A stretch of DNA of 64,000 nucleotides from Armatimonadota bacterium (GTDB taxonomy: Bacteria > Armatimonadota > Fimbriimonadia > Fimbriimonadales > Fimbriimonadaceae). The stretch lies in the NCBI GenBank assembly GCA_018268355.1, contig JAFDWR010000004.1:496404-560403 (forward strand). Direction: 5' to 3'. Positions within the stretch are counted from its first letter, which is position 1, and every line of letters begins with the position of its first letter. Positions 32,773 to 40,121 of the stretch are shown in pieces. A program made the translations under genes and the position numbers. The notes below the pieces were generated by a model that was not told where the DNA came from, did not search any database, and was given only the letters and a program-made list of their open reading frames with translations.

Positions 32773-33761
32773 TGTCTGGACCCTTGAAGCACTGGGCCGA
32801 CCGCTGGGAATCGACAAAATGGAATGACCGCCTCTTTCGGGGTGCGCTTGTGCCGCTGTCATGGCTCTATGCCGGGGGGTGGCAGAGCTACCTAGCGATC
32901 TATCGCTTCGGATTGAAAAAGGCCCATCGCCATCCTTTTCCGGTGATCTGCGTGGGGAATCTCCTTGTCGGCGGAACCGGGAAATCGCCCTTCGTGCTGT
33001 ATCTGGCCGAGTTGCTCCAGTCGATGGACCATGCGGTGGTCCTCTCGTGCAGCGGCTATGGTAGCCCGGCGAGCGAAAGCGCGACCCTTGCCCCCGATGG
33101 ACCGCTCAACGCGCGCGACTGGGGTGACGAACCAGCGATGATCCGGTGGCTCGCGCCGAGCCTGCCGCTCATCGTCGGGCGTCATCGAGTGACGGCGGCG
33201 AAGCGGGCGGAGGCCCACTTCCCGGGTGCGATCTTGCTGATGGACGACGGGATGCAGCACTTGCCCCTCGCCAAGGATCTCATCATTGCCCTCGATACCA
33301 AACTGCCTCGCAATCGGTTCTGCCTCCCGGCGGGGCCTTATCGCGAGCCGCGGCGAAATCGAAAACGGGCGGACCTCGTCGTTCCGGGTGAGTTCAAGGT
33401 CGTTGCCGATGAACCGGTCGTGGTTAGCCCCGAGGGGGAGGTGATCCTTCCCGGTGAAGCCCAAGTGCTTTGCGCGCTCGGCCAGCCGAAGCGGTTCCTC
33501 AAGTCGCTGACAAAGAGTGGTTGGACCGTGTTGGAATCCAAGCTCCTGCCCGACCACGATCCGATGACGAGCGATGACCTTTGGGATGGCCTCAGGGCCG
33601 ACCTTCCCATCGTCGTGACGCCGAAGGATTGGGTCAAACTAAGAGAGCGGAGTGACCTCGCCGGTCGACGAATCGGCATTGTGCGTCACCGGGTCCATGT
33701 CGAGCCCGAAGATCGCTTCCGCGACTGGCTCCGAGAGAAGCTGAATGGCCTCCAGAAATAA
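32772..33761 (+). CDS. lpxK: Tetraacyldisaccharide 4'-kinase (lipid A synthesis)
   Basis: 329 residues, normal for LpxK. N-terminal membrane-associated part (LVPLSWLYAGGWQSYLAIY), P-loop VGNLLVGGTGKSP with Lys71, then ILLMDDGMQHLPL (the usual DDGFQH), LPAGPYREPRRNRKRADLV and a C-terminal ALGQPKRFLKSL. It phosphorylates the 4' position of lipid A disaccharide at the inner membrane. It opens an operon of five overlapping genes for LPS, showing that this organism makes lipid A. Confidence 0.94.
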   Translation: MSGPLKHWADRWESTKWNDRLFRGALVPLSWLYAGGWQSYLAIYRFGLKKAHRHPFPVICVGNLLVGGTGKSPFVLYLAELLQSMDHAVVLSCSGYGSPASESATLAPDGPLNARDWGDEPAMIRWLAPSLPLIVGRHRVTAAKRAEAHFPGAILLMDDGMQHLPLAKDLIIALDTKLPRNRFCLPAGPYREPRRNRKRADLVVPGEFKVVADEPVVVSPEGEVILPGEAQVLCALGQPKRFLKSLTKSGWTVLESKLLPDHDPMTSDDLWDGLRADLPIVVTPKDWVKLRERSDLAGRRIGIVRHRVHVEPEDRFRDWLREKLNGLQK

Positions 33762-34638
33762 GAAACTTGAACTCAAGGCGGGTGCGTTTGCCTTCCGCCT
33801 CCTCGAGCGCGGCTTCCTTCGCCGATCCCCCGAGAACGCCGCCCGCTATGGGGCCAAGGCGGCGATGCTCGCCTATCGAATTGACAAGAAGCACCGCGTT
33901 CGCGCGGCGGAGAACCTGAAGCTAGCCTTCCCCGAGTGGTCCGACGAGAAGATCCAGGAGACGGTGAAGGAGGTCTATCGCCACTTTGGACGCGTGGCCG
34001 CCGACTTCATGCGGGCGGAAATTCGCGACCCCCAAGAGGTTTTGGACAGCGTGATGGTGGAAGGGCGCGAGCACTACGATGCGGCGGCTGCCCTCGGAAA
34101 AGGGGTGCTCGGCATCACCGGCCACTTTGGAAACTGGGAGCGGATGGGCCACTTTTGCACCCTCATGGGGATTCCGCTCACCGTGGTTGCCCGCGACGCC
34201 GACGATTCGGGGATCAACCTCAGCATGTCGAAGAAGCGAGCGGCCCAAGGCTTTGAGGTTCTTTCCCGGGGCAATACCGTCCGCCAGATTCTCTCGCGCC
34301 TTCGCGAGGGGCGACTCGTTGGCATCCTGCCCGACCAGAACAGCAACGACGCAATGGTGCCCTTTTTCGGCATTCCGGCGGGAACGACGCTCGGGCCAGC
34401 CGTGCTCCACAAGCGCACTGGCGCGCCGCTTTTGCCGATTTACTTTGCCCATTTGCCGGATGGGAAGTATCTGCTTCGAATCTATCCCGCGCGGTTCTAT
34501 GAGGACCCCGAGACCCCGCCCGAGGAGATCATGGCGGACCTCAATCAGGTGCTCGAGTCGATGATTCGCGAGTTTCCTTCCCAGTGGCTCTGGCTCCACG
34601 ACCGCTGGAAACGCGCCCGCCGCCTCGGATTGATATGA
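33745..34638 (+). CDS. LpxL/HtrB-family lipid A acyltransferase
   Basis: 297 residues. The acyltransferase motif H-x4-E is present in ITGHFGNWERMG (~125), followed by the long segment VGILPDQNSNDAMVPFFG, the second conserved block of this family, and a C-terminal QWLWLHDRWKRA, typical of LpxL/LpxM. It adds a secondary acyl chain to lipid A on the inner membrane. It overlaps lpxK by 17 bases and the next gene by 4. Confidence 0.92.
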   Translation: MASRNKKLELKAGAFAFRLLERGFLRRSPENAARYGAKAAMLAYRIDKKHRVRAAENLKLAFPEWSDEKIQETVKEVYRHFGRVAADFMRAEIRDPQEVLDSVMVEGREHYDAAAALGKGVLGITGHFGNWERMGHFCTLMGIPLTVVARDADDSGINLSMSKKRAAQGFEVLSRGNTVRQILSRLREGRLVGILPDQNSNDAMVPFFGIPAGTTLGPAVLHKRTGAPLLPIYFAHLPDGKYLLRIYPARFYEDPETPPEEIMADLNQVLESMIREFPSQWLWLHDRWKRARRLGLI

Positions 34639-35555
34639 AGCGTGCGCTCATCGTCCGGTTGAGCGCCCTGGGTGATGTGATTGGTGGCCTCCCCGCCGCG
34701 ACGGCCCTTGCGCGTGCGTTCCCGGGAATTGAGATTGAATGGGTGGTCGATCCTCGTTTTGCGGGCGTGGTCGAGTGCTGCTCGGCGGTTTCAAAGGTGA
34801 CGGTCTGGAAGCCGTCGCTCAGTCCGCAGAAGTGGCCGCGCTACGGCGAGGGGTTTGACGCCGTGATCGACCTCCAAGGTCTTCTGAAGAGCTCGCTCGC
34901 GGGTCTCCTGGCGAAGGCGCCGCAGCGGATCGGCTATCACCGCCAGCGCGAGGGCTCGCGATTCTTTTCCCGGGCGATCTTGCCCGACCCGAGTTCGCTT
35001 CACATCGTGGATCAGTACCTCGACGTTGTTCGCGCGTTGGGCACGGACGACGTGGTGGATTTTGGACTCGTGCCGAACCCGGACGACGCCTCGGCGGTGG
35101 CGGAGATGATGGGCGAGGGGCGACCCGCCATCGCGATCAACCCGAATGCCGGTCGGCCGATCAAGGAGTGGCCGGTCGAGCGTTGGGCAGCGTTGATTGA
35201 GTTGGCCTCGAAGGACTTCCGGTTTGTCCTCCTGGGCACCAAAGGCGAGGCGGAAAAGTCCGCCGCCATTCAGGCGGCGTGTCCGGACGCTGAGTTCGTC
35301 GACCTCACCGGGAAAACGTCGGTCCGGCAGCTGGTTGCGGTACTCGATCGTTGTGTCGCCCACGTGGCGGGCGACACGGGGACCAGCCACCTTGCAGGGG
35401 CGATGAAGAAGCCCGCGATTGCGCTCTACGCGGTCACCGACCCGCTGCGGTTTAGCCCCTACGGTCAGGCCGAGCGCTGCTTCCGCGACCCACGCGGCGT
35501 CGGCCAGATTGAGCCCGAGGCGGTATATAGGAAGCTCGTGGAGGTTTTGGGTTGA
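34635..35555 (+). CDS. Glycosyltransferase family 9 (heptosyltransferase-like)
   Basis: 306 residues, GT-B fold. RALIVRLSALGDVIGGLPAATALARAFP at the start (in parts) and WVVDPRFAGVV are typical of WaaC/WaaF; INPNAGRPIKEWPVERWAALI and AHVAGDTGTSHLAGAMKKPAIALY form the C-terminal nucleotide-sugar site. It probably transfers ADP-heptose to the LPS inner core; the next gene makes the ADP-heptose donor, which supports this. ATGA overlap with the acyltransferase gene. Confidence 0.92.
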   Translation: MKRALIVRLSALGDVIGGLPAATALARAFPGIEIEWVVDPRFAGVVECCSAVSKVTVWKPSLSPQKWPRYGEGFDAVIDLQGLLKSSLAGLLAKAPQRIGYHRQREGSRFFSRAILPDPSSLHIVDQYLDVVRALGTDDVVDFGLVPNPDDASAVAEMMGEGRPAIAINPNAGRPIKEWPVERWAALIELASKDFRFVLLGTKGEAEKSAAIQAACPDAEFVDLTGKTSVRQLVAVLDRCVAHVAGDTGTSHLAGAMKKPAIALYAVTDPLRFSPYGQAERCFRDPRGVGQIEPEAVYRKLVEVLG

Positions 35556-36007
35556 GCCTGAGCAGCGTTGCGGAAGTCAAAAATCGGTTTGCCGGGAAGA
35601 AGATCGTGTTCACCAACGGGGTCTTCGACATCTTGCATGCGGGGCACGTGGGCTACCTCCAGCGGGCGCGTGAGCTGGGAGATGTGCTCGTCGTCGGCCT
35701 GAACAGCGATGCGTCGGTACGGATGCTGGGCAAGGGCCCGAATCGGCCGGTCCACACCCTCGAAGATCGCGCCGTCGTGCTGGCTGCGCTTCGGTGCGTG
35801 GACGCGGTGATTTCGTTTGAGGAGCAAACGCCCGAGCGGCTGATCGGCGAACTCCGACCGGACATTCACGTGAAGGGAGGCGACTATCGCCCCGAAGACC
35901 TTCCCGAGAAGAAGGTCATCGACGCCTACGGCGGCGAGATCGTCATCATGCCGCTCCTCGAAGGACGTTCCACGACATCGGCCCTGAAGAAACTCGGAGC
36001 GGAATGA
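35552..36007 (+). CDS. rfaE2: D-glycero-beta-D-manno-heptose 1-phosphate adenylyltransferase
   Basis: 151 residues, a stand-alone version of the C-terminal half of HldE. Nucleotidyltransferase motif FTNGVFDILHAGHVGYLQ with the HxGH site, LVVGLNSDASVRMLGKG, RAVVLAALRCVDAVISFEE, PDIHVKGGDY and the end motif EGRSTTSAL. It makes ADP-heptose from heptose 1-phosphate and ATP. The kinase half is not here. Starts with TTG in a 4-base overlap with the glycosyltransferase gene. Confidence 0.95.
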   Translation: MSLSSVAEVKNRFAGKKIVFTNGVFDILHAGHVGYLQRARELGDVLVVGLNSDASVRMLGKGPNRPVHTLEDRAVVLAALRCVDAVISFEEQTPERLIGELRPDIHVKGGDYRPEDLPEKKVIDAYGGEIVIMPLLEGRSTTSALKKLGAE

Positions 36008-36735
36008 GCCTCTTTGACTTCCAGCGCGGGGAAAAGTGGCACCTCGCGATGACCCATCCCGACGACGAGATTTCGATTGCCGCGTTTGCAAGGCGGCTTT
36101 GTCAGGGTGGGGCCGAGGTGTCGATGAGCTGGACCCATTCCAACCCGGTCCGCGAGGAGGAGGCCTATGCGGCGGCGGCGAAGATCGGCGTGCCCCGCGA
36201 GCGATGTTTTGTCTTTGGCGCGCCGGATGGCGACGTGGTGGACCACCTTTTGCCGCTCAGCGACCGCTTTGCTGAGATGTTTGCCACGGTTCGTCCGGAC
36301 CGCGTGGTTTGTGGTGCGTTCGAACAGGGTCACCTCGACCACGACGCGACCAACTTCCTGGTGAACCGCTGCTTTGAGGGGAAGGTGCTCGAGGTGCCGT
36401 TCTATCATGCCTACTTGCGGTCCTACATGCGGATCAACCGTTTTGCCGACCCCGCGGGGCAGGAAGTTATCGAGTTAAGCCCAGACGAAGTGGAGTGGAA
36501 AAAGGCGTTTGCGAAGGGCTATCCGAGTCAGCGGATCTGGTGGAACCTGTGGTGGTACGAGGCGTGGGAGGTCTTGCGGTTTCGGCGGCCCGAGCTGGCG
36601 AAGACGGAGCGGATGCGGGTGCAGGTCCATCGCGATTTTCGGTCGCCGAACTTGCCGCCAGAGCTGGCGGAGCGGGTGAAGCGGACGCCGAAGTGGCGTC
36701 GGTGGGTTGCGGCGTTGGACGCGCTCGATCGGTGA
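36004..36735 (+). CDS. PIG-L/LmbE-family deacetylase
   Basis: 243 residues. Zinc-binding motif MTHPDDEIS near residue 17 and the second metal site GHLDHDATN (~110) identify the PIG-L (GlcNAc deacetylase) superfamily; FVFGAPDGDVVDHL lies between them. Co-transcription with heptosyltransferase and heptose-nucleotide genes suggests that it de-N-acetylates a sugar in LPS core or a related glycolipid; the actual substrate is unknown. Last gene of the LPS operon, in a 4-base overlap. Confidence 0.88.
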   Translation: MSLFDFQRGEKWHLAMTHPDDEISIAAFARRLCQGGAEVSMSWTHSNPVREEEAYAAAAKIGVPRERCFVFGAPDGDVVDHLLPLSDRFAEMFATVRPDRVVCGAFEQGHLDHDATNFLVNRCFEGKVLEVPFYHAYLRSYMRINRFADPAGQEVIELSPDEVEWKKAFAKGYPSQRIWWNLWWYEAWEVLRFRRPELAKTERMRVQVHRDFRSPNLPPELAERVKRTPKWRRWVAALDALDR

Positions 36736-36798
36736 GCTGAATGGGGGCGGAGCCCCGGCTTGCCGGGGCGAGGGATTGGCCTCGGGCCCATTCAGCTC
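36734..36798. terminator. Nested hairpin between convergent genes
   Basis: Outer 12-bp arms (36734-36745 with 36787-36798) enclose an inner 7-bp GC hairpin (36753-36759 with 36762-36768). There is no T run. It reaches from the PIG-L stop into the ppx stop codon and may block transcription from both sides. Confidence 0.6.
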
Positions 36799-37690
36799 AG
36801 CCGAGCCAGGCCCAGCGCCAGCCTCGGACGCTGACCTTCACCTCGTAGGCACGCAGGGCGAAGAGGAACCTCTCCAAGATGAGCGCCCCTAGGTGGATCG
36901 TCCGCTCGCGGCCCGGTTCCATGCCCGGAACGGCCGCTCGCTCCTCGTTGGTGAGCTTGCCGAGCCAGCCGGCGGCCTTGCTGACTTCTTCGTAGTCCAG
37001 CGTTTGGCCGTGAACCCGCTCAGGGTCCCACATCGCCATCTTCTCGCGAATGGAGATCAGGTTGGTCCCGGTCGCGCCCAGCACGACGGGGGTGCCATGC
37101 TCGTTCGGCCGAAAGGCCATGCCGATGATCTCGTCGATCTGGCGAGTGAGGTCAAGAATCTCCCTAAAGCCGAGGACTTCGGGGGCCTGCAGACCTAGTG
37201 TTCCTACCGGAAAACTGCGCCGAAAATGGATGTCCCAGCGGTCGCCGACGCGGTCGGCGACGACGAGCTCGGTGCTCTGTCCGCCCGGATCGATGATCGA
37301 AAGTCGGTCCGCGCCCGAAAAGCGGGGGTCTTCGGCCACCGATCGGAAGCCCAGTTCAGCCTCTTGGTCACCCGAAATGACCTCGACCGGCGTCCCTTGC
37401 GCGGCGGCGCGTGTTAAGAAATCATTCGCATTCGATGCCATTCGGACGGCCATTGTCGCGCCAGATCGGACGCTCTGGGCACCGTGCTTATGAGCTAAAT
37501 CCACCAACTCCCAGAGGGCGTGGAGCGACCGGGTCATGGGGTCTTCGCCGAGGATTCCGGTTGACTTTACGCCTTCACCGAGGCCTGTGATGCGTGAAGC
37601 CTCGAAGACGCTCTCCCAGGCGCACCCTACGCGTTCTGCGACCAGGAGGAGGAGGGAGTTAGACCCGACGTCAATCACCGCTTTGCGCAC
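36797..37690 (-). CDS. Ppx/GppA-family phosphatase
   Basis: 297 residues, matching the two-domain actin-like core of exopolyphosphatase/pppGpp phosphatases without the C-terminal HD extension. RKAVIDVGSNSLLLLV is the phosphate-1 loop; SGATMAVRMASNANDFL, SGDQEAELGFRSV, IIDPGGQSTELVV and VVLGATGTNLI are the later loops. The expected activity is hydrolysis of polyphosphate or pppGpp. The GTG at 37690 gives the normal family start and has TACGCT exactly 6 bases upstream; an ATG 11 codons earlier is possible but too close to its GGAGG. Confidence 0.88.
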   Translation of the reverse strand: MRKAVIDVGSNSLLLLVAERVGCAWESVFEASRITGLGEGVKSTGILGEDPMTRSLHALWELVDLAHKHGAQSVRSGATMAVRMASNANDFLTRAAAQGTPVEVISGDQEAELGFRSVAEDPRFSGADRLSIIDPGGQSTELVVADRVGDRWDIHFRRSFPVGTLGLQAPEVLGFREILDLTRQIDEIIGMAFRPNEHGTPVVLGATGTNLISIREKMAMWDPERVHGQTLDYEEVSKAAGWLGKLTNEERAAVPGMEPGRERTIHLGALILERFLFALRAYEVKVSVRGWRWAWLG

Positions 37691-37696
37691 AGGTTG

Positions 37697-37702
37697 AGCG
37701 TA
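37697..37702 (-). promoter_or_regulatory. -10-like box 6 nt before ppx-like start
   Basis: TACGCT on the minus strand with 6 bases to the GTG at 37690. It supports this start and a leaderless transcript. Confidence 0.4.
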
Positions 37703-37758
37703 CCTGCGAACTTTGGGTATCATTCCTCCATCTCCCCCGGAGACTTCACCCCATTCTC

Positions 37759-39312
37759 ATGACAACCGAATCGCAAACCACTCCTGCCCCTGAGCAAGAG
37801 TTACCGACTAATCCGACGGCCGAAGTGGCCGCCGCTCCGACTGATGTCGTCGCCGAGACGCCTGAAGCTGCCCCCGTGGCCGCTGCTGCTCCTGCACCTG
37901 CTCCTGCCCCAGAACAACCCAAGGGCGAGACCAAGGTTGCCGACGACGCTGACCTCTTCGATGCCTACATGAAGGGGGAACTCGACCTCACTGAGGGAGA
38001 AGAGACGGGGTTCAAGAAGCTCTCTAAGGGCGACCGCATTGAAGCGACGATTATCCAAGTGGATAAGGATCGCGTGTTCGTTGATCTCGGCACCAAGGCC
38101 GAGGGCGTCGTGCCGATGCACGAGCTGACCGACGAACCACTTCAGCACGCCAACGAGAAATTTGCCATCGGCGACAAGATCACTGTCGTCGTCATCAAGC
38201 CTGAGGGCGGCGCCGACAGCCCCGCCGTCGTCTCGCGAAAGCGAGCTGCCTTCGAAGAGTCGTGGGACCGCATCGAGCAGCTTCACAAGTCGCAAGAGTC
38301 CATCGCCGCACCGGTCGTTGACCGCGTGAAGGGCGGTCTCGTGGTCGATATCGGCGTTCGAGGCTTCGTCCCCGCAACCCACGTCGGCAACGGCAAGCTC
38401 CGCAACATTGAGAAGTACGTTGGCCAAGAGCTCACCCTCAAGGTCATCGAAATCGATCGCGAGCGAAAGAAGGTCGTCCTCAGCAACCGACAAGCGGAAG
38501 AAGAGCGACGAGCTGCGGCCAAAGAAGAGATCTTCCAGAACGTCAAGCCGGGCGCAGTCATGGAGGGTACGGTTCGCCGACTCACCGACTACGGTGCCTT
38601 TGTTGACCTCGGCGGCGTCGACGGTCTCCTCCACATCTCCGAAATGAGCTGGATGCGAATTTCGCACCCCAAGGAGATGTTCAAGGAAGGCCAGAAGATT
38701 CAAGTCATGATCCTTCGACTGGATCCTGACACCGGAAAGCTCAGCCTCGGCCACCGACAGGTTCTTCCTGATCCGTGGAACGAAGTCAAGAACAACTATA
38801 AGGTGGGTCAGCGACTCACCGTCACCGTGGGCCGAATTGTCCAGGGTGGTGCGTTCATCCGACTTCCCGAGGGTGCCGAAGCCTTCATCCCGGTCTCCGA
38901 GATGTCGTTCCGACGCATCAAGCGACCGAACGACGTGGTCGAAGAGAACCAGGAAGTGGAAGTGGAGGTCATCGACCTTCGCCCCGACCAGCGACGCATG
39001 GTTCTTTCGATGCGAGCGGTGGGCGGCGGTGCAGCAGGTCGCGATCCTCAGCCCTACGAGCCAGGCGAGTACAGCTCGGAAGAGTTCCGATCGCCGCGAA
39101 CCGTGGGCGGACGCCCGGCGGGCAAGAAGGGTGGCAAGAAGGGCCGCGGACGAGACTTCGACGACGATTTCGACGATTCGGGCCGACGCGGTTTCGCCAC
39201 CGGTGGTGCAACCATCGGCGAGCGACTCGGAATGCTCAAGGGCCTTCTTTCGGCTCGAGAGACCGAAGAGACCGAGGAAACTCCGGAAGCGGCCGAGCCG
39301 ACCGACGAGTAA
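37759..39312 (+). CDS. rpsA: 30S ribosomal protein S1
   Basis: 517 residues. A disordered Ala/Pro/Glu-rich N-terminus (1-65) is followed by four S1 RNA-binding domains beginning near [64 protein letters not shown] and [21 protein letters not shown] (each in part), then a Gly/Arg/Asp-rich tail. S1 binds mRNA and helps initiation, especially on structured leaders. The number of domains (four) is as in many non-proteobacterial S1 proteins. Followed by a strong terminator. Confidence 0.95.
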   Translation: MTTESQTTPAPEQELPTNPTAEVAAAPTDVVAETPEAAPVAAAAPAPAPAPEQPKGETKVADDADLFDAYMKGELDLTEGEETGFKKLSKGDRIEATIIQVDKDRVFVDLGTKAEGVVPMHELTDEPLQHANEKFAIGDKITVVVIKPEGGADSPAVVSRKRAAFEESWDRIEQLHKSQESIAAPVVDRVKGGLVVDIGVRGFVPATHVGNGKLRNIEKYVGQELTLKVIEIDRERKKVVLSNRQAEEERRAAAKEEIFQNVKPGAVMEGTVRRLTDYGAFVDLGGVDGLLHISEMSWMRISHPKEMFKEGQKIQVMILRLDPDTGKLSLGHRQVLPDPWNEVKNNYKVGQRLTVTVGRIVQGGAFIRLPEGAEAFIPVSEMSFRRIKRPNDVVEENQEVEVEVIDLRPDQRRMVLSMRAVGGGAAGRDPQPYEPGEYSSEEFRSPRTVGGRPAGKKGGKKGRGRDFDDDFDDSGRRGFATGGATIGERLGMLKGLLSARETEETEETPEAAEPTDE

Positions 39313-39336
39313 GTCTCCCGCTCCGCAAAGAGCAAG

Positions 39337-39381
39337 AATCGAACCCTTTGGCGCGATGCCGAAGGGTTCGATTTTCTTTTT
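39337..39381 (+). terminator. Terminator of rpsA
   Basis: A perfect 12-bp stem (39337-39348 with 39362-39373), a 13-nt loop and a T-rich run to 39381. Confidence 0.92.
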
Positions 39382-39405
39382 ATCGTCTATAACCTCAAGC
39401 GTCGG

Positions 39406-39936
39406 ATGCGGATTGCAATCACGGGTGGCATTGGGGAAGGAAAGAGCACGGTTCTGCGGATGATCGCCGAGCTGGGCGGCACCGTCGATTCGGCGGACCT
39501 CATCGCCCGCGACCTTTTTGCCACCGAGGAGATCCAGGACAGCCTCCGGGAGGCCTTTGGCGATCAGGCGAGCGATCCTGCCTGGCTAAGGGCGAAAATC
39601 GCCGCGAGTCCGACCGCGCGCCGGCTCGTCAACCGAATCTTGCATCGGCCCATCGTTGAGGCGATGGCGATTTCGACCGCCCAGTATATAGAGGTGCCTC
39701 TTTTGGTCGAGGCAGGCCTGGTGGGCGCGTTTGACCGGGTCTGGGTGGTCACCTGTGGCCCCGCGGAGCAGCGCCGCCGCCTGCTCGCCCGATACAACGA
39801 CCCTGGTCAAGTTGACGGTTTGTTGGCGACCCAGTTACCCACGCGCACAAAGATCACTTTTGCGGATGAAATCATCCGAACCAACTGCGACCTGGACTCC
39901 GTCTTTGCACACGTATCTCAACTCGTTCGAGTCTGA
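39406..39936 (+). CDS. coaE: Dephospho-CoA kinase
   Basis: 176 residues, slightly short for CoaE (about 200). P-loop AITGGIGEGKSTVLRMI, GGTVDSADLIARDLF with the substrate Asp, VEVPLLVEAG-like segment IEVPLLVEAGLVGAFDRVWVV (in part) and RRRLLARYN. It phosphorylates dephospho-CoA, the last step of CoA synthesis. The lid helix is followed by a short C-terminus, with the end QLPTRTKITFADEIIRTN, where the usual form is a Q-P/S-x-x-K-x-x-x-AD pattern. Confidence 0.92.
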   Translation: MRIAITGGIGEGKSTVLRMIAELGGTVDSADLIARDLFATEEIQDSLREAFGDQASDPAWLRAKIAASPTARRLVNRILHRPIVEAMAISTAQYIEVPLLVEAGLVGAFDRVWVVTCGPAEQRRRLLARYNDPGQVDGLLATQLPTRTKITFADEIIRTNCDLDSVFAHVSQLVRV

Positions 39937-39950
39937 GTGGCGCATGGTGG

Positions 39951-39979
39951 TTGCCGATTTGGGAGCACCGTGCTATACT
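39951..39979 (+). promoter_or_regulatory. Strong promoter upstream of the 40122 gene
   Basis: TTGCCG, 17 bases, TATACT preceded by TG (extended -10). It is about 135 bases before the next start codon, giving a long leader that contains a perfect hairpin. Confidence 0.75.
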
Positions 39980-40029
39980 CCGACGCAGCCGACAGGGTGA
40001 GTTTTGCCAGATTATCGGGCTTGACTACA

Positions 40030-40048
40030 CCAAACCGATCCGGTTTGG
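40030..40048 (+). other. Hairpin in the leader of the 40122 gene
   Basis: A perfect 8-bp inverted repeat (40030-40037 with 40041-40048) with a 3-nt loop in the presumed 5' untranslated region. No T run follows, so it may stabilise the mRNA or act as an operator rather than terminate. Confidence 0.5.
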
Positions 40049-40121
40049 GGGTATGGTCCGCTAATCGGGCCACTTTGGAGGCCGAGCAAAAGATGAGAGG
40101 ACTCAAGGAGGACGCGTCAAA

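Noticed and set aside
39336-39376. tRNA T-arm-like sequence after rpsA
   Set aside because: The GTTCGA string is one arm of a perfect terminator stem; no cloverleaf surrounds it.
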